From: Flavobacteriales bacterium
Lineage (GTDB): Bacteria; Bacteroidota; Bacteroidia; Flavobacteriales_D; Crocinitomicaceae
Length of the DNA stretch: 64,000 bases
Assembly: GCA_947447525.1 (NCBI GenBank)
Contig: CANFJL010000004.1
Location: 1 to 64,000 of the forward strand
Direction of reading: 5' to 3'
The notes under the pieces: generated by a model
What the model was told of the DNA's origin: nothing
Databases searched by the model: none
What the model saw: only the letters and a program-made list of their open reading frames with translations
Shown: piece by piece, positions 47,470-55,740 of the stretch
Numbering within the stretch: the stretch's first letter is position 1
Layout of the letters: each line of letters opens with the position of its first letter
Made by a program: the position numbers and the translations under genes

Positions 47470-48012
47470 TTATTCAGGTACTTTTTTAAGAATTATTTTT
47501 AATTTATTCTGGTAATTCAATTGAAGATTGCCCAATTCCAATCTTTCAATATCAAATTCAATATCAATGGATTGTCTAACCATGAATGTGTTATTTTGGA
47601 TGTATCCAAATGAAATAAATTCTGTCATGCTTAATTTGTTTTTATCACTTGTAAATTCAAATGGATTTTCATCATTTACACTCCCTAATAAAATTAAATC
47701 GCTTGGTTCACTCATAATATTTAAAAAAGTAGGTTTTAACATGTTTGAGTATAGTAGTCGTGAATCTATTGTTATATTTCCAGTTTTTGAGTAAAAACTA
47801 TATTTAGAATAGTCATATGAAATAACTATGCCCGAATCAATAACATTTGTTTGTCCTGAGCTTAAATCTAAAATCTCGGTAATTTTCCAATTTCCTTGTT
47901 TACAAAGCCTTCCCATCGCTGTATAAGTGCTAATCTTTTTATCCTCTTCGTACTTTTTACATGAGAGAAGTAGGGCTGCCATTATTGAGCAATAAATAAT
48001 GTATTTCGTCAT
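47470..48012 (-). CDS. Hypothetical lipoprotein
   Basis: A 180-residue protein with a lipobox (MAALLLSC, Cys at 18) and a beta-rich body with no motif I recognise. The opening part (GNWKITEILDLSSGQTNVID) resembles lipocalin-like lipoproteins of Bacteroidota, where a tryptophan near the start of the barrel is common, but this is weak. It starts 7 bp after the exported coiled-coil protein gene, so the two are probably one transcript. Confidence 0.7.
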   Translation of the reverse strand: MTKYIIYCSIMAALLLSCKKYEEDKKISTYTAMGRLCKQGNWKITEILDLSSGQTNVIDSGIVISYDYSKYSFYSKTGNITIDSRLLYSNMLKPTFLNIMSEPSDLILLGSVNDENPFEFTSDKNKLSMTEFISFGYIQNNTFMVRQSIDIEFDIERLELGNLQLNYQNKLKIILKKVPE

Positions 48013-48019
48013 ATCTTAA

Positions 48020-49522
48020 TTATTTAATTGATTGATTTTCTAGAATTCTTAACCCACTCCAAACAATACTGGATGCAATTAGGCCCGTTCTTCTGATAAT
48101 TCTAAAAATCTTTAGACTAAGTTTTTTATTATAAGATTTCTGAATTTCTCTAGAATCTATTTTAATTTCATTTGCAAAAACATCATGGGTGTAAAATTCT
48201 ACAACTCTAATTTGATTAGTAGGTAATTTTGAGTCATACATTTGTTGCTCAACTATTTGTTGCTCAGCAAGAGTTAACAGTACTGGTAATGGGATAGTGA
48301 AAAAATTTACTTTATAAACATGTTTTCTATTTAAACTTAAGGCCAATACTTTTTCAGTTCCTGCATATACCACTTGATTTTTGCTTTCAATTAATTTGTC
48401 CATTATTTTCATGGAAATAGGAATTTTTACAATTTGATATGTAAATAACTCATCACTATATTTTTTAAAAACGTTAGAATTCCAAGTATAAGGTTCTTTC
48501 TGTAAACATTGCCCTCTTTTATTAAATTCTATAATAATATTCGTGTCTTTTGTTAAAGACGTATAAGAATTGGCTATTTGAACTTTATTTAACTCAATGA
48601 ATTTGGAAAGATCAGTTTTAGATAAAGTGATAGGGGTATTCCCAGTTTCATTTCTAATTATGAACTGATAAATAGAATCTTTAACATTTTGATTACTTGT
48701 TTTGGAATGAAGACTTTGCCATAATTGAACAACCTTTTCTATGTCATTTGAATTTAATAATTTTCTTATATTATTTATATTCTGCTTATCTTCTTGAGCT
48801 TCTCTTTCCTTTTTTAAATTCATAAACGATAAATACGTTGTTTCAAGGTTTTGTTTATTCTTATAATTTTCAGGGAAATTAAGTTTGTCCATTTCACTTT
48901 TTGCTTCTTCAATTTTTTCCTCCAAATAAAGTTGGTCAATTAATTCATACCTTTTTTCATCTTCCTTTCTCTTTGCATCATTTTTAGTTTCTTGTTGCTG
49001 TCTTATGATTTCATTTTGCTGTCTTATGATTTCTTGATATTCAGCCTCTAATAGATTTAAAGCTTCTGCTAAGCCTTTTAAAGAAAATTTATAATAATAA
49101 GGTATTCCGGGAAACTTTACCGCTCCTTTAGTACCTTTACACAAAGCAGTTTTCAATTCAGGTGTTATGTAGTTTCCCCCGCCACTGCCATAGCTAACAT
49201 CGAATTCTTGATTAACGCCATTTATATATACATAAATTGTTGCAATAGAAATTCGATCTATTTGTTCAGATGATAATTTAGCATAATCGGATCTTGAATC
49301 AAGCAACTCCCATGTGGCTGTCCCATCAGGAAATGATTTAATCATAAAACGAGCAGCAACCGACGTTCTGTCATCCCTAGAGGCATTTGTAATGATACTT
49401 TTTTTATTAGTAAATTCATTAACTCTATATTCCCAATCTCCAATATTACTTTGTCCATAGCAGACTTGAAATAGGAACTGCAAAAGAAAAGTTGATAGTG
49501 TTAATATTTTAGTATAATACAT
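48020..49522 (-). CDS. Exported protein of unknown function with central coiled coil
   Basis: A 500-residue protein if started at the ATG at 49522, which opens a good signal peptide (ILTLSTFLLQFLFQVCYGQ). Residues 20 to about 145 form an alpha/beta domain, residues about 145-270 a charged coiled coil containing the repeated EIIRQQN/EIIRQQQ (a 21-nt direct repeat), and the C-terminal 230 residues are mixed, with a hydrophobic stretch near the end. No family is recognised. A longer start at 49603 would overlap the GIY-YIG-like gene by 62 bp and hide the signal peptide; ATG 49549 is another option. Confidence 0.68.
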   Translation of the reverse strand: MYYTKILTLSTFLLQFLFQVCYGQSNIGDWEYRVNEFTNKKSIITNASRDDRTSVAARFMIKSFPDGTATWELLDSRSDYAKLSSEQIDRISIATIYVYINGVNQEFDVSYGSGGGNYITPELKTALCKGTKGAVKFPGIPYYYKFSLKGLAEALNLLEAEYQEIIRQQNEIIRQQQETKNDAKRKEDEKRYELIDQLYLEEKIEEAKSEMDKLNFPENYKNKQNLETTYLSFMNLKKEREAQEDKQNINNIRKLLNSNDIEKVVQLWQSLHSKTSNQNVKDSIYQFIIRNETGNTPITLSKTDLSKFIELNKVQIANSYTSLTKDTNIIIEFNKRGQCLQKEPYTWNSNVFKKYSDELFTYQIVKIPISMKIMDKLIESKNQVVYAGTEKVLALSLNRKHVYKVNFFTIPLPVLLTLAEQQIVEQQMYDSKLPTNQIRVVEFYTHDVFANEIKIDSREIQKSYNKKLSLKIFRIIRRTGLIASSIVWSGLRILENQSIK

Positions 49523-49541
49523 CTGATTTTGTTTAAAAGCA

Positions 49542-50066
49542 TTATCCATTGCATGTGGGTTTATAAAATTTTCGTAGTTGAATGGTAAGATGTTCAAGTT
49601 CATCTCGGGTATTGCCTAAATTTTTTTCTTCAGGAAACCAGTAGAAAGTAAAGTCGCCTAAAAATTTATTGGTTTTAAAAGCATCCCAATTTGCGTCTGC
49701 AAAATTTACTCGGTTAACAGAGGTTTGAAATCCATTATCACTAATGTTTCCTTGAAAAATGGGATAATTAACAGATTGCTGATGTGCTACAGAAGAACTT
49801 TGTGTAAAAACCACTTGTAAGCCCCGCATGGTAATTGTTGCCAATTCCTTTTTCATTCGTTCCAACCTAGCATCTCTGTTTTTTTGACTTGGATGAAAAT
49901 AACCTATATAGATTAGTTCCTCCTTATAATATAAAAAGTAAATACCCTGTCCCGGAAGATTCGTTATCGCTTTGTCTTGCAGAATAAAATCTAAATTCAG
50001 CGGAAATGTAGCTGTCGCGTCAACAACAATTTTAAAAAGTTCTTCTGCGTTAAACTTGTGTTCCAT
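49542..50066 (-). CDS. GIY-YIG-like domain protein
   Basis: A 174-residue protein. Residues about 39-75 contain GIYFLYYKEELIYIGYF, the two-strand GIY...YIG hallmark, followed by a helix with Arg (ARLERMKKEL). The C-terminus has ELEHLTIQLRKFYKP, in the place where the metal-binding Glu and the KP(K/T)xN end of GIY-YIG domains occur. The region between is longer than usual. GIY-YIG domains cut DNA in repair, restriction and homing enzymes; activity here is untested. No signal peptide is seen, so it is cytoplasmic, unlike its downstream neighbour 19 bp away. Confidence 0.62.
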   Translation of the reverse strand: MEHKFNAEELFKIVVDATATFPLNLDFILQDKAITNLPGQGIYFLYYKEELIYIGYFHPSQKNRDARLERMKKELATITMRGLQVVFTQSSSVAHQQSVNYPIFQGNISDNGFQTSVNRVNFADANWDAFKTNKFLGDFTFYWFPEEKNLGNTRDELEHLTIQLRKFYKPTCNG

Positions 50067-50190
50067 TTATTTAAGCATTATAAAATCACCAGTAATATTT
50101 AAGGGAATTAATTAAATCCTCCCTCAATCCACTCCAAAGTAAATGAATTTGATTTTTAACTTAGAAGTAAATAAAGTGAATAAGTGTGAA

Positions 50191-51555
50191 CTATACTTTT
50201 TCCCCTATTTTATTATTTTTTAAAGCGTGAGATACTTTCTCATTGAATATGAGAATTTTCATCCTACTGTCTTGCGGATGGTGGCTTTCAGAAATTACTT
50301 TTTCTTCCTGGAGTTCATCTTTGAAATAGAACTCAAGTGCTTGTTTTAGCCCTTTAAGTAAGGTTTCTCTTCTTTTTTTCAAGGTATCTATGCTGGGGTT
50401 ATCCTGTCCAACAAAATCATTAATTTCGTTCATTTCAATTTTTAGATCCTCTTTTGTTAACCAGAAGTTTAATACCTCTAGCTCTACCTTTTTGAATTCA
50501 TATAATTTTAGATCTTTGGGTTTAGATTCTGAATTCTTTTTGCGCCCATTAATCAAATAGATTATTAAAAGCACAAGCAGTAACGCGCCTAGGGCAAGCA
50601 GAATTGAATAATTGAAAGGAGCAACTACAGGCACCAGTAATGGCCTAGTTCCCACTTTATTTTTAAAGAAATCACTTTTATTATAAACCATAATCTCATA
50701 ACCACTGCTATTGGGTGAGGTGGAGAAGGCAATAATTTTATTCTCAACTTCAATAATATTATAGTTTTGATGGTTTCCTGGATAGAAAAATTTAGAAATT
50801 TTGTTGTTTTCGTAATCTAAATGATAAAAATAACCTTTCATAACCAGGAAAGGAGAGGGTTCGGTTTTATTGCAAAGATCAGCCCAACGAATTTTTAGAT
50901 TGAGTATTCCTAATCTACGCCATCTTAGTTGTTTCAAATCAAAAGAAAAAACATCTCTTGCAGCACAATTGAAGTTGGGTTCAAATAAAATGATATTCAA
51001 TTTATCATTCAATTTAGTTGTGTATCGATTTAAATCGGCCCGTGGAATTTCTCCTCTGGTGTTGACTTTATACCATTCTTTGGAAGTGAAATTAAAGGAG
51101 GTCGTCATATTTTTGTATAAAAAATACCCATAACCGCCAAATATGTAAGGATGTCCATTATGCATGAAAACATCACCGTTGAATTGATTTTTATGATGAA
51201 AGGAATGATCTATTCTTATAATAGAATCATGTTGCCATTTGTAAACATGGCCACAACCCACATCAACAAAATAAACATGATTTTGCTTGTCTGTTATTAT
51301 TTTGTAGCCTTTAGAAAATTCTGAAAAAATATCATAAGGATCTCTGTAATAAGGCAAGACTTGTTTTTTACCCGTATTTAAATTGATTTGCGTATAATGA
51401 ATGGAATCGTCAAAAATTATTAAACTATTTTTTTTAGCATCAACAAACATTAAATCTGTTCTTTGATTTAATTCGACACGAAAAATTTGGCCAGAAGCGC
51501 TTGTGACTATAAAATATAGAAGCGCTAGGGAAAGTAAAATTTTATGGTTCAACAT
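50191..51555 (-). CDS. Membrane-anchored beta-propeller-like protein with cytoplasmic helical domain
   Basis: A 454-residue protein. A signal peptide (LLYFIVTSASGQ) leads into about 290 residues of beta-rich sequence with Kelch-like pieces (GHPYIFGGYGYF, DVFSFDLKQLRWRRLG). A single membrane helix lies at about 316-336 (LLALGALLLVLLIIYLI), and about 115 highly charged, helical residues follow on the other side. This layout suits a receptor with an outside propeller and an inside signalling or binding part, which is inference. The ATG at 51555 is chosen because the upstream TTG at 51564 lies inside a promoter box. Confidence 0.7.
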   Translation of the reverse strand: MLNHKILLSLALLYFIVTSASGQIFRVELNQRTDLMFVDAKKNSLIIFDDSIHYTQINLNTGKKQVLPYYRDPYDIFSEFSKGYKIITDKQNHVYFVDVGCGHVYKWQHDSIIRIDHSFHHKNQFNGDVFMHNGHPYIFGGYGYFLYKNMTTSFNFTSKEWYKVNTRGEIPRADLNRYTTKLNDKLNIILFEPNFNCAARDVFSFDLKQLRWRRLGILNLKIRWADLCNKTEPSPFLVMKGYFYHLDYENNKISKFFYPGNHQNYNIIEVENKIIAFSTSPNSSGYEIMVYNKSDFFKNKVGTRPLLVPVVAPFNYSILLALGALLLVLLIIYLINGRKKNSESKPKDLKLYEFKKVELEVLNFWLTKEDLKIEMNEINDFVGQDNPSIDTLKKRRETLLKGLKQALEFYFKDELQEEKVISESHHPQDSRMKILIFNEKVSHALKNNKIGEKV

Positions 51556-51561
51556 ACCATT

Positions 51562-51569
51562 CAAAGTTA
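51562..51569 (-). promoter_or_regulatory. -7 promoter box for the propeller-like membrane protein gene
   Basis: Minus-strand TAACTTTG, a perfect TAnnTTTG match, 6 bp before the ATG at 51555, which implies a leaderless or nearly leaderless mRNA. Confidence 0.5.
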
Positions 51570-51710
51570 GTAGAATTGTTCACTGCGCTTATGAAAATTT
51601 GAGTGAAACAAATTTATTCCCCTATTTTCTCCTATTTATAGCGCCTGCAAAAAGTTCGGATAAAATGGGGGTGGTTTTATTTGAAGGTACTTAGAATAAT
51701 GATCTTTGTA

Positions 51711-52269
51711 AATCGAATAAGGTTGATGGAAGTGGATCATCCTTAAGGGGATTTTTATCTAATCATAGTTAATATCCCACCCTTTCAGGGCTTTGATATT
51801 ATCGGTGAATTTCTATTTCCGATGGACTTTGCCCATCGTTGAGAGATGATACCCTTTCAGGGCTTTGTTAATATCGGTGAATTTCTATTTCTGATGGACT
51901 TTGCCCATCGTTGAGAGATGCCACCCTTTCAGGGCTATAATTATTTTTGTGTGAATCGAATAATGTTGACTAGAGTGGACAACCCTGAAGGGGTGTGATA
52001 TCTAAACATAGGGCTTTGCCCTATGTTTAATCGATAGTCACGTATTTAAAAGCCCTGAAAGGGCGTAATATTTGAGCATCATTAATCCCAATGAAATCTT
52101 TTTGTCATGATTTTAAACAAAAATACACGCCAAAAAGATGAGATGTATGTTCCGTCTTTGCGCTGGATTTCATCCAGTTATTGATATTCAAGCCCTATTG
52201 GGGTTGATTTTTTTATAAGTGAAGCATTTTATTTCTTTGTTCAAGATATTCAAGTCCTATTGGGGTTGA
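51711..52269. repeat. Intergenic repeat block with 72-bp tandem units and hairpins
   Basis: The 809-bp gap before the PAP2 gene has no gene. ACCCTTTCAGGG occurs at 51779, 51851 and 51923, exactly 72 bp apart; each unit has two hairpins (CCCT/AGGG and CGATGG/CCATCG). An inverted copy of the CCCTTTCAGGGC core is at 52051-52065. A perfect 11-bp hairpin AAACATAGGGC / GCCCTATGTTT lies at 52004-52028. AATCGAATAA-containing flanks at 51711 and 51953 form another direct repeat. A 25-bp sequence at 52183-52207 recurs with one change at 52245-52269. Confidence 0.9.
52096..52206 (+). repeat. Three-hairpin dispersed element, copy 1
   Basis: Order: a 42-bp inverted-repeat core (52096-52137) starting ATCTTTTTG, the hairpin CTGGAT/ATCCAG (52163-52177), and AAGCCC/GGGGTT (from 52190). 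The same three parts occur in reverse order and orientation at 61437-61544; the core matches at 40 of 42 positions. Confidence 0.8.
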
Positions 52270-52364
52270 GAAATTCATATTCTTCAATCGTTTAGACTTT
52301 AACACTAACTTTAAAGATTAATCGTCATGTTAAGTATTTTCTAAATCACAAAACAAATAAAAGC

Positions 52365-53003
52365 ATGGACTTTCCTTTTTCAATTAGAGAAATCAAATTC
52401 AAAGCAGTGATTTTCCTTTCATTCACTTTTTTAGTTGCAACATTTCATGCACAAAACTTTGATATCGACCTCTTGGAAAAAATAAATGTGCATAGGAATA
52501 TCGCATTGGATCCTATGTTTAAAGGAATCACCAACAGTGTTACCCCGCTGACTATAGGCGCTCCCATCCTTATTTTTTCTGCCGGACTGATACATAAAGA
52601 CAGTTCCTTAAAATCAAAAGGGATACTTTTGGGAGAGACCTTATTGGTAAATGCCTTTATTACCACTGCTTTAAAATTATCTATTCAAAGAGATCGACCC
52701 TTCGTGACGTATAGTTTTATTGATCAACAATCTAAAGCAGGATCATGGTCTTTTCCTTCAGGACACACATCGAGCGCCTTTGCCCTTGCTACTTCTTTGA
52801 GTATTATCTATCCAAAATGGTATGTAATTGCTCCTTCGTATTTGTGGGCAAGTTCCGTTGGGTATTCTCGTATGCATTTAGGAGTACATTATCCAAGTGA
52901 TGTGCTAGCGGGAGCTCTGGTTGGAACAGGGTCGGCATTTTTATCTCATGCTTTAAACAATTGTATCCACAAGAAAGTAAAGGAAAAAGCTAAAAGACAA
53001 TAG
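52365..53003 (+). CDS. PAP2 family membrane phosphatase
   Basis: A 212-residue integral membrane phosphatase. The three PAP2 motifs are intact: KLSIQRDRP (KxxxxxxRP), PSGH in SFPSGHTSSAFA, and SRMHLGVHYPSD (SRxxxxxHxxxD). The active site faces the periplasm; substrates of the family include undecaprenyl pyrophosphate and phosphatidic or lipid A phosphates. An N-terminal hydrophobic segment ending ATFHAQ resembles a signal peptide. It lies just right of the repeat block and converges on a TPR gene across a bidirectional terminator. Confidence 0.92.
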   Translation: MDFPFSIREIKFKAVIFLSFTFLVATFHAQNFDIDLLEKINVHRNIALDPMFKGITNSVTPLTIGAPILIFSAGLIHKDSSLKSKGILLGETLLVNAFITTALKLSIQRDRPFVTYSFIDQQSKAGSWSFPSGHTSSAFALATSLSIIYPKWYVIAPSYLWASSVGYSRMHLGVHYPSDVLAGALVGTGSAFLSHALNNCIHKKVKEKAKRQ

Positions 53004-53056
53004 AAACTTTAGTTTTTAAATATTGTATCAGAGATTTTCCAAAATTATGAACACAA

Positions 53057-53081
53057 AAAAAGCCGCGGTGAGCGGCTTTTT
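53057..53081. terminator. Bidirectional terminator between PAP2 and TPR genes
   Basis: AAAAAGCCGC (53057-53066) pairs with GCGGCTTTTT (53072-53081) around loop GGTGA. The A and T runs flank the GC stem on both sides, serving both convergent genes. Confidence 0.88.
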
Positions 53082-53095
53082 AAATTTATAATAAT

Positions 53096-54694
53096 TTATT
53101 TAATTCCTAAAAATGCTTTAGCTTGCTTATCATCAGGATTCAAAGTATGTACAATTGTCCAACATTCCTTTGCTTTTTCAGCATTCTTTGCAGGTGAATT
53201 CACGTAATAATCACCAAGATACTTGCATGCCTCTATTACTGTGTTTTTTGTTTTATCTGTAGCCCTCTCTTCTGCAGGGACAAGCGTAAGAATCGTGTTA
53301 TAAGCATCAAAAGCTAACCATTGCGCCTTGGTTGGATCTTGCATAAGTTTGGTTCGTGCCATCCATAAATAACCACCAACATATTTGCTTGATAATTTAT
53401 TTACTTTGGAAAAAGCACTGTCTGCAGCTATATAATTTTTAGGACCAAAATAATATGCTTTTCCTAAATCAAAATACTCTGCAACTGTAAGTTTGTCTTT
53501 TGAAATCTTCAATTCATAGGCAGCGATTGCTTTATCATACTGTTTTGTTTTAGAACATAATTTAGCCAAATCACTTGCTAAATCTACAGCAGCATTAGCA
53601 TTTAACATAGAAGCTTTTTCAATTTCAATGATCGCTAAAGAGTCTTGACCATTCTTGGAAAGTAATAAACCTTTATATTTATAATCTAGGTAAATTACTT
53701 TTTCAGCAGGAACAATCGCAAAGAATGCAGCACTTGATTTCAATCCTTGAACAGCACCGTCTGTTATTGTTGCACATTCGTAGTAAGAATAAGTCAACAT
53801 ACGTTCAATGTAGAAATTATTGAAAGAATTCTTTTGTATGTCTAACAATTCAGGAATTGCTTCACAATATTGTTTTCCATTAAATAAAGCAGTTGCATAT
53901 CGATATCTAGATTCCAAAGTGTTGTTTAAAGACAAGTACTTTTTCCAGTTCTCAATAGCTTTTTTAGATTGATTAAACATCATATTTAATTCCGCATTTT
54001 CTCTATAAGCCGGAGCATAAGTTGAATCAATACTCTGAGCTTCTTTATATTTTTCGTTCGCTAAGTCATAATTTTTAGCGCGTTGATATAATTTAGCCGT
54101 TCTAACAATTCCTCTAGGTGATTTTGGGTTTATCGTTAGCACCATGTTGTATGATTTTATCGCTGGCGAACCATCTCCAGGAGTTTTTAGATTCAATGCG
54201 TCCCCCATTAACAAATGCCCATCTTCATTTTTCGCGTCTATTTTTGTTGCGATGGTCAAAATTCGAATGGCTTCGTCTAGATCTTTTTTCTCAGAAGTAA
54301 TATAGGTTGCAGCAATACAACGCATGATTTCCGCATTTTTATTTTTAGAAACCTTCAAAGCTTGCGCAAAAAGAATTTTAGCTTTTGCTTGATCTCCACT
54401 TACCCATGCAGCTTTACCCGCACTCACTATTGAAATAGCAGCAGTTGGCTCAACTGTATAGGCTTTATTCCACTCTGCAACCGCTGAATCTTGTTCCCCT
54501 TTCGCAAAATAGTTTTCACCTGCATAGAAATGGTAAGATCCATTATTAGGAAGCGTTGCAATTAATTTATTAAATTCAATCGTCGCTTGAGCAAAACGCT
54601 CATTTTCAGTTTTATTGATGGCGTCTTTTAATGTTTGTCCGAATAAAGTTGTATTGAATAAAATTGCAATTACAACGAGTTTAGTAGTGTTCAT
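53096..54694 (-). CDS. Exported TPR-repeat protein of the Ton operon
   Basis: A 532-residue protein with a signal peptide (ILFNTTLFGQ) and about 12 TPR motifs (for example YHFYAGENYFAKGEQDSAVA and ANEKYKEAQSIDSTYAPAYR). It is the last gene of the minus-strand cluster that begins with exbB, downstream of the PstS-like gene, an arrangement common in Bacteroidota. Its role in TonB-dependent transport or envelope structure is not established. Confidence 0.87.
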   Translation of the reverse strand: MNTTKLVVIAILFNTTLFGQTLKDAINKTENERFAQATIEFNKLIATLPNNGSYHFYAGENYFAKGEQDSAVAEWNKAYTVEPTAAISIVSAGKAAWVSGDQAKAKILFAQALKVSKNKNAEIMRCIAATYITSEKKDLDEAIRILTIATKIDAKNEDGHLLMGDALNLKTPGDGSPAIKSYNMVLTINPKSPRGIVRTAKLYQRAKNYDLANEKYKEAQSIDSTYAPAYRENAELNMMFNQSKKAIENWKKYLSLNNTLESRYRYATALFNGKQYCEAIPELLDIQKNSFNNFYIERMLTYSYYECATITDGAVQGLKSSAAFFAIVPAEKVIYLDYKYKGLLLSKNGQDSLAIIEIEKASMLNANAAVDLASDLAKLCSKTKQYDKAIAAYELKISKDKLTVAEYFDLGKAYYFGPKNYIAADSAFSKVNKLSSKYVGGYLWMARTKLMQDPTKAQWLAFDAYNTILTLVPAEERATDKTKNTVIEACKYLGDYYVNSPAKNAEKAKECWTIVHTLNPDDKQAKAFLGIK

Positions 54695-54696
54695 GT

Positions 54697-54804
54697 CTAG
54701 TTTTTCTTATTGGTTAAATTGACTAAATCAATTCTCACGCCAAAAATAGAATTCTCAAGGCGAATTGCAAAATTTCTTTTAAAATAAAGCGCTAAATCAC
54801 CCAT
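54697..54804 (-). CDS. Possible 35-residue small ORF between pstS-like and TPR genes
   Basis: ATG at 54804 follows directly after the PstS-like stop (TAAATG) and the frame ends with TAG two bases before the TPR gene start, filling the 110-bp gap exactly. The peptide starts MGDLALYFKRNFAIRL and is basic. It may be a real coupled micro-gene or chance. Confidence 0.28.
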   Translation of the reverse strand: MGDLALYFKRNFAIRLENSIFGVRIDLVNLTNKKN

Positions 54805-55740
54805 TTATTCTGTTTCGAGTGAGATTAATCTAATAGGAGAATTGGCTGGAACTAAAGCTGATTTTTGAATAATTAATTGCCCTTTTTCTCCTTTCATAAA
54901 TAAAATGAAGCCAGCGGCTAGCCCAGCTTTCTTGGCTTTATTAATCATCCAGATTTCTCTTGTTAAAGGATATTCTTTGGTGTAGATATAAGATGCGAAT
55001 GGCTTGTAATAAGAAGTAGTTTCATCTTTTGCAATAGACATCACGGTGATTCCATTTACAAAATTAAGGGCGTCAAAATCATCTGCATCAGAGATCCAAT
55101 TTAATCCAATAATCCCTAAAGCATTTTTGTTTTCTTTTACGTAATTGATAACTTCTGCATTTGATTTTACTGCAAACATATTTACTGGAACCTTTTTTAA
55201 ATCGAAAAGTCTTTTGAGGTAAAAATAATTAGCTGAGTTTTCGTTATCAAAAACAATATTGATAGGTGTTTTTAATGCAGGCCATTGTGTTGTTTTCCCA
55301 AGTAAAATATCTTTTAATTCACTTAATATTAAGATAGAATCTGGATTAGAAGGATGGACAATTAAAGCCAAAGCATCTTCAGCAATTTTATCGCTGCGGA
55401 CTTCTACTTGTGCTTTTTTGAGTTCCTTTTTTTCTAAAGAAGTAAAATCTCTTGAAATACAAATGGTTTTTATTTTATTGTCATAAAAGGCTTGAATAAT
55501 ATCTCCTTCAGATTTATATACAGGTTTAATTTCACCTCTTGGAAATTGACTTTCGAAGGTATAGATGCTGGTGTCAAAAAGCGGTTTAAACGATTCTTCA
55601 ATGTAAATTTTCGAAGCACCTCTACTGTGGGTGTCTTTGCTGTAGGCAAATGGATTTTCTTCGTCAGTACAGGCTGTGAAAAATATCGCTGCTATTGGCA
55701 ACAATAAGGTAAAATAATTGAGCTTGAGTTTAATTTTCAT
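54805..55740 (-). CDS. PstS-like substrate-binding lipoprotein
   Basis: A 311-residue lipoprotein (lipobox IAAIFFTAC, Cys at 24) of the phosphate-binding-protein fold: ICISRDFTSLEKKEL, EDALALIVHPSN, LSELKDILLGKTTQWPA and NALGIIGLNWISD are typical of the PstS family. No pst permease or ATPase genes are near; instead it sits in the exbB-exbD-tonB cluster, so it may serve a different job from ABC phosphate uptake. The ATG at 55740 is preferred since the longer frame to 55797 would bury the lipoprotein signal. It overlaps the small membrane gene by 11 bp. Confidence 0.86.
   Translation of the reverse strand: MKIKLKLNYFTLLLPIAAIFFTACTDEENPFAYSKDTHSRGASKIYIEESFKPLFDTSIYTFESQFPRGEIKPVYKSEGDIIQAFYDNKIKTICISRDFTSLEKKELKKAQVEVRSDKIAEDALALIVHPSNPDSILILSELKDILLGKTTQWPALKTPINIVFDNENSANYFYLKRLFDLKKVPVNMFAVKSNAEVINYVKENKNALGIIGLNWISDADDFDALNFVNGITVMSIAKDETTSYYKPFASYIYTKEYPLTREIWMINKAKKAGLAAGFILFMKGEKGQLIIQKSALVPANSPIRLISLETE

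Noticed and set aside
47290-47502. A 70-codon frame inside the repeat array
   Set aside because: It is built from repeat sequence, lacks a homologous look and crosses the terminator-like hairpin.
51779-52269. CRISPR array
   Set aside because: Spacers would be near-identical inside the 72-bp units, only two or three copies exist, and there are no cas genes.
47470-52364. Known defence system such as restriction-modification, CBASS or retron
   Set aside because: No methyltransferase, cyclase, reverse transcriptase, helicase or other defence core gene is visible.
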